The notes under the pieces: generated by a model
What the model was told of the DNA's origin: nothing
Seen by the model: only the letters and a program-made list of their open reading frames with translations
The model's database searches: none
In this document: positions 7,501-14,869 of the stretch, piece by piece
How positions within the stretch are numbered: position 1 is the stretch's first letter
Layout: the number at the start of each line of letters is the position of its first letter
NCBI GenBank assembly: GCA_028876065.1
Contig: JAGWTI010000022.1
Coordinates: 1-40,936, forward strand
From: Nitrospirota bacterium
Lineage (GTDB): Bacteria; Nitrospirota; Nitrospiria; Nitrospirales; Nitrospiraceae
Length of the DNA stretch: 40,936 bases
Direction: 5' to 3'
Program-made: the position numbers and the translations under genes

Positions 7501-9437
7501 CGTACCATGACCCGAAGACCGGCAAGCTGATCCGGAGCGGTCCGATCGCGGACATCCGGACCGTCGAGCCGGTGGGTTACGGCGTGAACGGCAGCTTCCG
7601 CGAGTTGATGGTGCAGGTGCACGATACGGTGCCGCATACGGTGAACATCGTGACCGCGGGCAACCCGCCCGGCCAGCCGGTGGAAGTGGCGCTGGAAGCG
7701 GGCAAGACCGTGTCGTTCATGATGCCGGAGAAGATTTACATGACGCCGATGCCGTTCCTGAACGGCGGCACGCATACGACCGGAAGCGGCTTGAACTTCA
7801 GGGCCGGCCCGATCGCGCAGCGCCTGGCGACGAATCCGGAATCGTCGCAGATTTTCAACAGCGCCATCCACGGGGACCCCTATACGCCGCTGCTGCGGGC
7901 GTACACGGGGGACACGATGGTGTTCCGGCTGCTGCATACGCTCATGAACGAGACGATGACCTGGACTCTCTCGGGCCACACGTTCTTGTCGGAGCGGTAT
8001 GCGGGCGATGCCAATCGCAAGTACTCGATGCATATCGGGATCGCCGAGCGGTATGACCTGGTCGTGCCGCAGGCTGGCGGCCCGCGGTTGCAGGCCGGCG
8101 ATTTCATCCACTTCAACGGCCGGTCCTCCAAGTTCTCCGAGGGCGGCTGGGGCATCGTGCGCGTGTACAACAAGGAGCAGCAGGACCTGCAGAAGCTGCC
8201 GGCCGGTTATTCGGGCCGGAACGAGATCCCGGCGGCGAAGCCCGTCTGTCCGGCTGACGCGCCGGTGAAGAGCTTCAACGTCGTGGCCATGGATTATCCG
8301 TCCATGAAGTTCAACCAGAACGCGCCCGAGGCGATCGAGGTGGACTTTGAGCGGAAGATTCAGATTTCCAATCCGGACGCCAAGATCTATGCGTTGGAAG
8401 AAGATGTCGCGAAGGTGGCGGGAGGCATGCAACCCATGCCGTTGACCATCCGCGCGAACGTCGGTGACTGCATCAAGGTGAATCTGAAGAACAACATGAA
8501 GGCGAGCCGTGCGTCCTTCTCGGCGATCGGCTTGGCCTTCGATCCGAAGGATTCCTTGGGCGCCAACGTGGGCAACAATACGGGGGATCAGACGATCGCT
8601 CCCGGTGAAAGCCGGACCTACACCTACTATGCCGATCCCTTCCTGGGAGAGGCGACGTCGATCGTGTGGGACTGGGGCAACGTGATGGTGAACCCGCGCA
8701 ACGGACTGTTCGGCGCGGTGGTCATCGGTCCGAAGGGGTCCACGTATCGCGATCCCCAGACGGGCGCCGATATCACCACCAAGAACAGCTGGGCGGCCGA
8801 CGTGATCGTGGATCGCACGATCCCCGGCAACGAATACCGGCATAGCTACCGGGATGTGGCCCTGTTCTTCCAGGACGAGGACAACATCATCGGGACCAGC
8901 TTCATGCCCTACGTGCAGAACGTGGCCGGCTTGACCGGGGTGAACTACCGGTCCGAGCCGTATAAGTACCGCGAGGAACAAGGCTGTTCGTTGGGCAAGG
9001 TGTTCCAGCCTTGCAAAGTGGACAAGCCGGAAGATCCGGTCACGCCGATCATCTACGCGCATGCCGGCGATCCGGTTCGCATCCACATCCTGGGCGCCAA
9101 CAACGAACAGAACGGGATGTTCAGCGTCGAGAAGCATGAGTGGCCGATCGAGCCGTTCATGCGCGGGGCCGACCAGATCAGCGTGGTCGAGTTCTCCGGA
9201 TCGGAAGCGATCGACGCGTTCATTCACTCTGCCGGCGGGCCGGCTCGGATGGCCGGCGATTATGTGTACAGCAATCAGCGGCTGCCGTACTCGCAGTCCG
9301 GTCAGTGGGGCTACCTGCGGGTGCTCCCGGCTGGCGACCAGCGGATCCTTCCATTGGCCGGCTCGGCGGCTGGTATGAAGAGCGCGCAGACGGACCTGCC
9401 TGCTGCCGGTCAGGCCATTCCCGTGGCGGCGAAGTAA
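4563..9437 (+). CDS. Giant MofA/OmpB-like multicopper oxidase
   Basis: 1624 residues, secreted: signal peptide at residues 1-32, ATG preceded by AAGGAGG at 4549-4555. Three related modules each begin with a C-P-x-x-A motif (Cys140, Cys733, Cys1229). Copper motifs are HIHG (His241/His243), HSHHPHG (447-453), HCHVAHHYVAGM (523-534, the joint type 1/type 3 motif with axial Met534), HWH (824-826) and HDH (955-957). Having the HCH motif in the first third differs from laccases, where it is C-terminal, and resembles the large oxidases MofA (Leptothrix) and OmpB (Geobacter). A small beta domain (about 865-940) is inserted between the HWH and HDH motifs. The third module has lost its copper ligands. 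MofA has been linked to Mn(II) oxidation, so a metal substrate is plausible but unproven. It is monocistronic, between its own promoter and a terminator. Confidence 0.87.
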   Translation: MYHSTFSLHSFVRTLGLMAGGALLWVPLSVSAESPSSHEGHATVQQTAMSHQTPAWAEKLKGQTIVEDTMSGRADRSAQVEQQHQRIMEHLNQDPQVQGVNTGMFNTTSMLHQYGAGGQDLLLVSDPRVEPVSMNAGGKCPASAPVKSYDVSAINVEITLNQWLDFYPGYMYTLTENMDKVRAEEATNKAAREKEGWDPGAVLPGIQAQWIQPLVIRGNQGDCVKITLQNKLDGGEEVSLHIHGSSTVISATGKPATTTNPDSIVAKDKSVEMEWYIHPSTQEGGRQFHTYSNDRELTVMGLFGVFVVEPKGSEYLEPLGTGDPTPARSGWQVIIKNGSGPDFREFALIYHEVGDEAFRPVNKKGDFLPQRDPLTDAYRPGGRAINYRSEPFGINNMHVQHEYFGFEDESMGYSSYTFGDPSPTIPRSYMGDPAKFRLVHGGSEVFHSHHPHGGTIRWPRSPRAIDDMNLWATATNGPVKYPVIRHKTDRVDVEVIGPSEALDLETECGSGLCQQLAGDFLFHCHVAHHYVAGMWGYWRVYNTMQVGEYRNDTMPDLRELPDRKGRMKLPVTSDKLVGKTVDWFGKTFQIVEKGKSNWKSNPAVITIKDWVAMQLPPQGKPGHKDDEKGQIVSYDATVLDWTWEGNRAMSEKESTIDNPKYKSSHPGKRHPITFEPTTGKVAWPHLTPHFGKRVMFSPNHVGAPWLEMIRRDASGEESTEQAAPGENGVWSLCPENAGRKNYNVHFIKLPIKIAKAQGKEPAVVDPNGLIYVLHEEEEAIRKNDDLKYPLVVRGNIYDCVDWTLTSEWDDDDYTNFQSSKINTHWHFLQFDNQASDGVITGFSYEQSVRPFTMLEKKVKKGLPPPMNTVLTAAAKKGATSLSVKNAAQYHVGTDILVGADNVKGNEVSRIKAISGNTITLSKGLRNDHPANDIVTVEFVRQRFWVDADVGTVFWHDHAFGATTWPHGGFGTFIAEPVGSTYHDPKTGKLIRSGPIADIRTVEPVGYGVNGSFRELMVQVHDTVPHTVNIVTAGNPPGQPVEVALEAGKTVSFMMPEKIYMTPMPFLNGGTHTTGSGLNFRAGPIAQRLATNPESSQIFNSAIHGDPYTPLLRAYTGDTMVFRLLHTLMNETMTWTLSGHTFLSERYAGDANRKYSMHIGIAERYDLVVPQAGGPRLQAGDFIHFNGRSSKFSEGGWGIVRVYNKEQQDLQKLPAGYSGRNEIPAAKPVCPADAPVKSFNVVAMDYPSMKFNQNAPEAIEVDFERKIQISNPDAKIYALEEDVAKVAGGMQPMPLTIRANVGDCIKVNLKNNMKASRASFSAIGLAFDPKDSLGANVGNNTGDQTIAPGESRTYTYYADPFLGEATSIVWDWGNVMVNPRNGLFGAVVIGPKGSTYRDPQTGADITTKNSWAADVIVDRTIPGNEYRHSYRDVALFFQDEDNIIGTSFMPYVQNVAGLTGVNYRSEPYKYREEQGCSLGKVFQPCKVDKPEDPVTPIIYAHAGDPVRIHILGANNEQNGMFSVEKHEWPIEPFMRGADQISVVEFSGSEAIDAFIHSAGGPARMAGDYVYSNQRLPYSQSGQWGYLRVLPAGDQRILPLAGSAAGMKSAQTDLPAAGQAIPVAAK

Positions 9438-9474
9438 CACAGCTACGCGCGCTCGTTCGGACAGGTGAGTCTGA

Positions 9475-9505
9475 GGGGGAGCCGACGAGGCTCCCCCTTT
9501 TTTTT
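9475..9505 (+). terminator. Rho-independent terminator after the multicopper oxidase
   Basis: 9-bp perfect stem: GGGGGAGCC (9475-9483) pairs with GGCTCCCCC (9489-9497), with a 5-base loop, followed by eight T (9498-9505). Confidence 0.93.
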
Positions 9506-9577
9506 GCCCGAGTCTTCGGTTAGGATAAGCCGCCTATCAGGCAATCTTTTATCTTCGCGAAGTCATACGGAGGCAGG

Positions 9578-10483
9578 ATGAGCCGGTTTGCGATAACCCT
9601 ATGCCTGACGCTGTTCCTGGCCGCACCGGCCTTGGCGTATGACGTCGTCGAGGTCAAGGATGGCGGGACCGTGGCGGGTCGTGTGACGCTGGACGGGCCG
9701 GTTCCGGCTCCCAAGGGCTACAATCTCGTCATCTATCCGGACCCTCAGTACTGCGGCCGGATTTCGAACGGGAAGGGATGGCGTCTCCTCTATGATTTCT
9801 CGGTGGATGGTGCGCACGGGCTGAAAGACTCCGTCGTCATGATCGAGGGGATTTCGGCCGGGAAGGCGTTCGAGGTGTCGGTTCCCCGCGTCGAGGCGCG
9901 GGATTGCCGATTCATGCCCTTTGTCACGGTCGTGCGCGACGGCCATGCCGTCGAAGTCGTCAACATGGATCCGGTGATGCACGATATCCAGGCCTACGAA
10001 AACTCGATGCTCCAGGGTGCCCGCGTCCTGTTCAACCAACCCTTGCCGATGAACTTCCATCACAAGCGCGGCGACCTGCATGCGTCGCATCAACATGAAC
10101 TCGGCAAGTCCCTGTTGGGGCCCATTTATCTCAGCAAGGGACGACGGATGTTCGTCATGCAGTGCGGCTTCCACCCCTACATGGAAAGTTGGGCCGTCGC
10201 CATCGACAATCCCTACTATGCCATCACCGATGCGTCCGGCTCGTTCACGATCACCGGTGTTCCTCCCGGCACCTACCGATTGGTCGCCTGGCACCCCCAG
10301 ACAGGCATTGTGCCCGCTCAATTGGTCACGGTGGAACCGAACGGAACCGTGAATGCGGCCTTGTCTTTCAAGGCGCCGGTCGGTCGACGCACGGCGCACG
10401 AAGTCGTTGACAACCCACGCTTCGGCCCTGGAGTCCTGGGCTACCCGCTCGACATTATCCCCCTCGTAGAGCGCCAGCAGTAA
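9578..10483 (+). CDS. Secreted cupredoxin-like protein with carboxypeptidase-regulatory-like domain (copy 1)
   Basis: 301 residues. A signal peptide covers residues 1-20 and GGAGG lies 4 bases before the ATG. Residues carrying a type 1 copper pattern are His135 (in VMHD), Cys196, His199 and Met202 (C-x2-H-x2-M), consistent with a plastocyanin-like electron-transfer site. The N-terminal strand K-D-G-G-T-V-A-G-R-V and the C-terminal G-S-F-T-I-T-G-V-P-P-G-T-Y block belong to a carboxypeptidase-regulatory-like beta domain. It is a paralogue of the protein at 12179-12976, with the same ligand spacing. It lies just downstream of the multicopper oxidase and its terminator and upstream of a HEAT-repeat gene with a 4-base gap. 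A periplasmic copper or electron carrier for this neighbourhood is a reasonable inference; copper binding is not proven. Confidence 0.72.
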   Translation: MSRFAITLCLTLFLAAPALAYDVVEVKDGGTVAGRVTLDGPVPAPKGYNLVIYPDPQYCGRISNGKGWRLLYDFSVDGAHGLKDSVVMIEGISAGKAFEVSVPRVEARDCRFMPFVTVVRDGHAVEVVNMDPVMHDIQAYENSMLQGARVLFNQPLPMNFHHKRGDLHASHQHELGKSLLGPIYLSKGRRMFVMQCGFHPYMESWAVAIDNPYYAITDASGSFTITGVPPGTYRLVAWHPQTGIVPAQLVTVEPNGTVNAALSFKAPVGRRTAHEVVDNPRFGPGVLGYPLDIIPLVERQQ

Positions 10484-10487
10484 GTTA

Positions 10488-11921
10488 ATGACGCCTCCTG
10501 TCACGATTGCCCCGCGTGTCCTTTGGCCTGTTCTGCTGCCGACCCTAGTCCTGTTGTTGATGGGGGCTCCCGGCTTGGGCCAGGCCGGTGAGAAGCCGGC
10601 ACATTCGTTCAAGGATGCCCAGGCCGCCTACGACCAGCGGCACTATGATCAGGCGCTGGCGTTGGTCGAGCCCTTCACACAGGATGGAGGGCAAGGGGCC
10701 GATGCGCTGCGGCTCAAAGCCAGGATCCTGGTTCGTCTGGGCAGACCGGTTGATGCCCTGCCGGTCTACGATCAGGTTGCGGCCAAATTGGGGAGAGACG
10801 ACGGCCCCCTGCTGCACGACCTGGCCTTCGCCTTCATCGTCGCCGTGCTCAAGGACATGCGGGAGCAGATGCGGGGGGCCGGCTATACGGCGTTGAAAGA
10901 AGTCCAATCCAACAGTAATGAGGCGATTCCCCACTTCCTCGACGGGCTGAGCGATGGGTCCGGCTTGGTTCGGGCATTGGCCGCGGAGGGATTAGGGCGC
11001 ATGAAGCCGGGACCCCATACCGCGCGTTTGAAGAAAGCGCTGGAGGATCGAGCCGCGATGGTGCGGGTGGTGGTGTTGAAAGCCCTGGGGCGCTCGGGGG
11101 ACCGAGCCCAGATTCCGGTCGTCGAACAAGCGCTGAAAGACGAGCAGGCGACGGTGCGCGTCGCCGCATCGGGAGCCCTGGTCATGCTCGGACGATCCGA
11201 GGCCTGGAATCAAGTCCGCGAATTGGCTGAAGCGCAAAACCCGGAGGATCGGGCGGCGGCGTTACGGATGCTGGGCGACTTGGGCGACCGGCGCGCCCTC
11301 CCATTACTGCGGCAAGCGCTGGTCCATACCCAGCCATCTGTGCGGGGCGCGGCTGCCACTGCCTTGGGCGACCTGAAGGATCCGGCGGCGGCGCCCGATC
11401 TGGTTGCCGCATTGCGGGATCCCATTCCCGGTGTACGGGCTTCCGTGGCCGTCAGCTTGGGAGAAGTCGCGGCTCCCGAATCCGCCGCCGCCCTGAAAGA
11501 TTCGTTGTTGGATCCGAACCCGGCGGTCCGGGCCGCGTCGGTCTCGGCCTTGCTCCGTCTTGGAACCCCCTTTAAAGATGTGGTGGATACCGTCATGGCC
11601 TTGACCCGCAATACCGATCCAGGCATCAGGGCCTCGGTCGGTAGAGCCCTTGCCCAGACTCACGGCAAAAGCCGAACGGACGCGGTGGAAGTGTTGCGAT
11701 TGCTGCTGGAGGACCCCCTTCCACGGCCTCGGATTGCTGCGGCGCGGAGCCTGGGACAGCTCTCATCTCCTGAGCTTGGACAGGAGCAACTGCGCGAAAT
11801 CATTGGCATATTGAAGATAGGTCTCAAGGACAAAGATGAGGCGGTCCGGGCGACGGTCGGGGGGGCGCTTATCCGGGCGCTGACGGCTGCCGCACCGGTT
11901 CAGCCAGCAAAAGGACAATGA
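10488..11921 (+). CDS. Secreted TPR/HEAT-repeat protein
   Basis: 477 residues. A signal peptide covers about residues 1-33 (L-L-M-G-A-P-G-L-G-Q-A). A TPR-like helical pair follows (A-Y-D-Q-R-H-Y-D-Q-A-L-A), then from about residue 145 to 460 come HEAT repeats of about 30 residues with the usual V-R-x-x-A-A-x-A-L-G-x-L pattern. HEAT solenoids are protein-protein scaffolds. It starts 4 bases after the copper-protein stop, with no clear ribosome site of its own, so it is probably translated by coupling. It may hold copper proteins or an oxidase together in the periplasm; there is no catalytic motif. The repeat class is clear, the role is not. Confidence 0.75.
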   Translation: MTPPVTIAPRVLWPVLLPTLVLLLMGAPGLGQAGEKPAHSFKDAQAAYDQRHYDQALALVEPFTQDGGQGADALRLKARILVRLGRPVDALPVYDQVAAKLGRDDGPLLHDLAFAFIVAVLKDMREQMRGAGYTALKEVQSNSNEAIPHFLDGLSDGSGLVRALAAEGLGRMKPGPHTARLKKALEDRAAMVRVVVLKALGRSGDRAQIPVVEQALKDEQATVRVAASGALVMLGRSEAWNQVRELAEAQNPEDRAAALRMLGDLGDRRALPLLRQALVHTQPSVRGAAATALGDLKDPAAAPDLVAALRDPIPGVRASVAVSLGEVAAPESAAALKDSLLDPNPAVRAASVSALLRLGTPFKDVVDTVMALTRNTDPGIRASVGRALAQTHGKSRTDAVEVLRLLLEDPLPRPRIAAARSLGQLSSPELGQEQLREIIGILKIGLKDKDEAVRATVGGALIRALTAAAPVQPAKGQ

Positions 11922-11944
11922 CCGGAGGAAATTCCGACCGGCGC

Positions 11945-11974
11945 TTGACAGGCTCCGGCCAGGTGAGCTATACA
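11945..11974 (+). promoter_or_regulatory. Promoter of the second cupredoxin-like gene
   Basis: TTGACA (11945-11950), an 18-base spacer and TATACA (11969-11974): a perfect -35 box and a 5/6 -10 box. It starts 24 bases after the HEAT-repeat gene and predicts transcription from about 11981, leaving a leader of nearly 200 bases. Confidence 0.65.
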
Positions 11975-11977
11975 GGA

Positions 11978-12178
11978 CCGTTCGAAAGCCTCAAGGGTGA
12001 CCCTCCAGCACGGTCCGCATTGTCGACGGCTACCCCGGCGTGGCTTGAGGATGGTCGTTCTACCCATTGCGAACGGTTCAGCCGTTAGAGGGCGCGGCAG
12101 TTCCTAAGGGACTCATTCGAACGGGCGGTTAAGCAATATCGGGCTGGTTTTACGGTTTATTCACAAGGAGGCGGTGTC
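11978..12178 (+). promoter_or_regulatory. Long leader with nested inverted repeats
   Basis: The leader between the promoter and the ATG at 12179 contains three nested complementary pairs: CCGTTCGAA 11978-11986 with TTCGAACGG 12116-12124; CCTCAAG 11989-11995 with CTTGAGG 12044-12050; and AACGG 12072-12076 with CCGTT 12082-12086. It ends in the ribosome site AAGGAGG just before the ATG. It has no open frame. It matches no RNA class that I know. The outermost 5' arm starts about where transcription should begin, so that pair may be partly trimmed in the RNA. Confidence 0.4.
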
Positions 12179-12976
12179 ATGAAGAAGGGTGCGATGACGT
12201 TTGTGTTTGGTCTGGCGGCAGCGGCACTGGTGGCTGCGCCCCTTACCTCGTACGCTGGCGGGACGGTGACCGGAAAGGTGACCTATGCCGGCAAGGCGGA
12301 AGAGAAGGAATTCCTCTTCTCCAAGTTCCCCAATCCCAAGTTCTGCCCGAAGAACCCGAACAAGGCAATGGTGAAGGGCGATAAGCGCGTCCTTCCGACC
12401 ATCACCGTCGGAAAAGACGGCGGGCTGGCCGGCGCCGTTGTGGCCGTGCTCGACATCGAGGACAAGGCGTTCATGGACGGGTACAAGGGGACCGAGGTGG
12501 TCGCGGAATTTTGCGAGTTCCTGCCCTACACCGGCGTGGTCGTGAAGCAGAAGAATTTCCACGTGGAGAACCACGATTCCGATCCGGACGATCCCAAGTC
12601 CGTGAAGGGCGTGCTGCACAACCCACACTCCTTCGAGGTGATGGGCCCGAGCTCCACCACGGTCTTTAACATCGGTCTGGCCGAGAAAGGTTCCAAGCTG
12701 GACAAGCCGGTGGTGCTGCGCAAGGACAAGCAGGGTTCTATGTTCCGGCTGCAGTGCGACCAGCATGAGTTCATGCAGGGGTTCTATCTTCCGGTGTCCA
12801 ACCCCTTCTATGCGGTTGTGAAGGAAGATGGAAGCTTCGAGCTGAAGGATGTTCCGGCCGGCAAGCACAAGATCGTGGCCTGGCACCCTGGCGACGGCAA
12901 GGGTATGCGGGTGGAGATGGAAGTGGATGTGCCTGAAGGGGGCAAGGCCGAGGCCAAGCTCCAGCTCAAGAAGTAA
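12179..12976 (+). CDS. Secreted cupredoxin-like protein with carboxypeptidase-regulatory-like domain (copy 2)
   Basis: 265 residues. A signal peptide (residues 1-27, ending S-Y-A-G) and AAGGAGG before the ATG fix the start. Likely copper ligands are His147 and His150 (HNPH), Cys193, His196 and Met199 (C-x2-H-x2-M), the same spacing as in the protein at 9578. The strand G-G-T-V-T-G-K-V opens the protein, and G-S-F-E-L-K-D-V-P-A-G-K-H closes it as the regulatory-like beta domain. Lys is abundant, as in soluble periplasmic carriers. It is transcribed alone from a strong promoter, with a long leader and a strong terminator, which suggests high and separately controlled expression. A small copper electron shuttle is the best guess. 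Confidence 0.75.
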   Translation: MKKGAMTFVFGLAAAALVAAPLTSYAGGTVTGKVTYAGKAEEKEFLFSKFPNPKFCPKNPNKAMVKGDKRVLPTITVGKDGGLAGAVVAVLDIEDKAFMDGYKGTEVVAEFCEFLPYTGVVVKQKNFHVENHDSDPDDPKSVKGVLHNPHSFEVMGPSSTTVFNIGLAEKGSKLDKPVVLRKDKQGSMFRLQCDQHEFMQGFYLPVSNPFYAVVKEDGSFELKDVPAGKHKIVAWHPGDGKGMRVEMEVDVPEGGKAEAKLQLKK

Positions 12977-13008
12977 GGTTTCGAATCGTTCGTTCTTCGT
13001 TGCCTGCG

Positions 13009-13044
13009 AAACGGGCGGCGACCTTCCGGGTCGCCGCCCGTTTT
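13009..13044 (+). terminator. Rho-independent terminator after the second cupredoxin-like gene
   Basis: Stem of 15 bp: 13009-13023 pairs with 13029-13043 (core ACGGGCGGCGACC), with a 5-base loop. The right arm ends in four T (13041-13044). Confidence 0.88.
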
Positions 13045-13074
13045 GTTGTGAACCTGGACCCGCCTCCGTGCGCC

Positions 13075-13104
13075 TTGCCTTTCGGTAACTGACCTGGGTA
13101 AAAT
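13075..13104 (+). promoter_or_regulatory. Candidate promoter of the first oxidase gene cluster
   Basis: TTGCCT (13075-13080), an 18-base spacer and TAAAAT (13099-13104). It sits between the terminator and the methyltransferase ATG at 13124, so the leader would be short. Confidence 0.42.
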
Positions 13105-13123
13105 TGTTCGCTTCTCAACCGGA

Positions 13124-14140
13124 ATGCGGTTACCGCCGCTGCTGACGCGAGGTTGTGTGCGTCGAGAGTTGTCACTCGCCGAAATTTTCCAGCTCGGCTA
13201 TTACTGGGAAACGAAGATTCTCCTGACGGCCGTCAGGCTGGATGTATTTTCAGCATTGGGGGAGCGAGAACAAACTGTGCCGGAGATTGCGCAGCAGGTG
13301 GGGGCGGATACGAGAGCCTTGGAATTGCTGTTGAACGCCTTGGTGGCGATGAAGGTGCTGACCAAGGAAGGAGTGCGGTACGCGAATACGGGTACGGCGC
13401 GGACGCACTTGGTCAAGACCTCGCCGAGCTATGTCGGCCACTTGCTGCTCCTGCACGACGCCGAATGGAATAACTGGGGGAGGCTGGAGGAGGCCATCAA
13501 GACCGGCCGCTCGCCGGTCAGCCGGCATGTCTTTGAAACCAATCCGGAACTGGGGGCCAACGTTCTGACCGTCTTGGACCGGATCGGACAGCAAAGCGGC
13601 CCCGGTTTGGCCAAGCGGCTGGGACTGGAGAAGGCAAAGACATTGCTGGACCTTGGCGGAGGCGCCGGCACCAACGCCATCGCCTTCTGCACGGTCTATC
13701 CGAACTTGACGGCGACGGTCTTTGATCTGCCGCAGACGCTGGCGGTCACCGAGCGCGTGGTCAAGGAGGCCGGCCTCGAAGGGCGGATCAGCCTCAAACC
13801 AGGAGACTTTAACGCAGATCCTCTTGGCGGCCCCTACGATGCCATTCTGATGTCAGACATCCTGCATTATCAGGGACCGGAGGCGAATGCGGCTGTGGTC
13901 AGGAAGACCTTCGCCCATTTGTCCCCAGGCGGCACGTTGATCATCAAGGACCGGTTCCTGGAGGAGTCGAGGACGGGCCCCGCCTGGGTGACGGCTTTCG
14001 CGGTGCACATTCTGGTGAATACGGAACAAGGCCGTTGCTATACGGCGGCCGAAGCGATGGATTGGATGAAGGCGGCCGGGTTCGCGTCGATCGTCGAGTT
14101 GGAGCGGACCGCGGTGGTACAAGGGATCAAACAAGGATAA
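13124..14140 (+). CDS. SAM-dependent O-methyltransferase, dimerising winged-helix type
   Basis: 338 residues. The N-terminal part (about 15-110) is the winged-helix dimerisation domain of the acetylserotonin/hydroxyneurosporene O-methyltransferase family, including T-V-P-E-I-A-Q-Q-V-G. The C-terminal Rossmann domain has motif I D-L-G-G-G-A-G (Asp176-Gly182), then V-F-D-L-P-Q-T and the acidic G-D-F block, then S-D-I-L-H. These enzymes methylate hydroxyl groups of small aromatic or isoprenoid compounds. Here it leads a respiratory gene run, so a quinone- or heme-related substrate is possible but unproven. The ATG at 13124 lacks a good ribosome site; a start near residue 17 (TTG) is an alternative. 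Confidence 0.78.
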   Translation: MRLPPLLTRGCVRRELSLAEIFQLGYYWETKILLTAVRLDVFSALGEREQTVPEIAQQVGADTRALELLLNALVAMKVLTKEGVRYANTGTARTHLVKTSPSYVGHLLLLHDAEWNNWGRLEEAIKTGRSPVSRHVFETNPELGANVLTVLDRIGQQSGPGLAKRLGLEKAKTLLDLGGGAGTNAIAFCTVYPNLTATVFDLPQTLAVTERVVKEAGLEGRISLKPGDFNADPLGGPYDAILMSDILHYQGPEANAAVVRKTFAHLSPGGTLIIKDRFLEESRTGPAWVTAFAVHILVNTEQGRCYTAAEAMDWMKAAGFASIVELERTAVVQGIKQG

Positions 14141-14148
14141 CCACGACG

Positions 14149-14865
14149 ATGTTAGAGTGGCTGAAACAGCCGGGATTCTTCGGGACCCATGCGACGTTGG
14201 GCGCGGACATCAGCCAGCTCATGGCGACCTTGTTCACCGGCCTCTTTGTGATCGGATGGGTGCAGGCGAAGCGCCGCCAGGCCGATGCGCACCATTGGCT
14301 GATGTTGGGCGGGATGGTGACGATGCTGGTGTTCTTCACGAACTACTACCTCTTCCGGCAGCTCGGCGTGCTGGCGGTGGAAGGAAAGGAAGGATTCGGC
14401 GGCTCGCAGGACCTGTACGACCACGTGTTCATTCCGCTGCTGACCCTGCATATCCTGCTCGTCATCATCGGACTGGTGATGGCGGTCTATATGATCGTGT
14501 TGGGATTTCGGGCGCAGGCCTTTGACCAGGGGAAGCGCATGCTCAAGGACGTCACCCTCCTGACCTCGTGGGGCAAGGTCGGCAAGATCTTCGGCGGCAT
14601 CACGGCGGTCATCCTGTTGTTGTTTGCCGCCCGTGTGGCCAGCGCCGGATTCTCTGCCCGCAAGCTGATGGTCTATGCGGGGTTGCTCGTGCTGATCGCG
14701 ATCGTGTTCTCGGTGGAGATCACCATTCAACGGATCTGGCCGAACGCGGAACGGCGCCATCGGGTGCTCGGGCGGTTCACGATGATCGTCTATTGCGTGT
14801 TGTTCGTGACCGGCAGCGTGACCTATACGATGTTGTATATCCTGTATCCGGGGAAAATCGGATAA
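14149..14865 (+). CDS. DUF420-like membrane protein
   Basis: 238 residues with about six or seven membrane helices. Histidines occur at helix ends: His-His in D-A-H-H-W, D-H-V-F-I-P, T-L-H-I-L and R-R-H-R-V-L-G-R-F near the last helix, followed by V-T-G-S-V-T-Y. This matches the layout of DUF420 (YozB-like) proteins, which are often encoded near terminal oxidases and may aid cofactor assembly. The start is taken at 14149, 8 bases after the methyltransferase stop; upstream codons overlap that gene. It is followed after 4 bases by the PCP_red gene, so they form one transcription unit. Confidence 0.6.
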   Translation: MLEWLKQPGFFGTHATLGADISQLMATLFTGLFVIGWVQAKRRQADAHHWLMLGGMVTMLVFFTNYYLFRQLGVLAVEGKEGFGGSQDLYDHVFIPLLTLHILLVIIGLVMAVYMIVLGFRAQAFDQGKRMLKDVTLLTSWGKVGKIFGGITAVILLLFAARVASAGFSARKLMVYAGLLVLIAIVFSVEITIQRIWPNAERRHRVLGRFTMIVYCVLFVTGSVTYTMLYILYPGKIG

Positions 14866-14869
14866 TCCT

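Noticed and set aside
4581-9440. 1619-codon open frame antisense to the multicopper oxidase
   Set aside because: It arises from the strong GC codon bias of the real gene. Its translation is Arg/His/Val-rich without domains, while the sense frame has a signal peptide, ribosome site and copper motifs.
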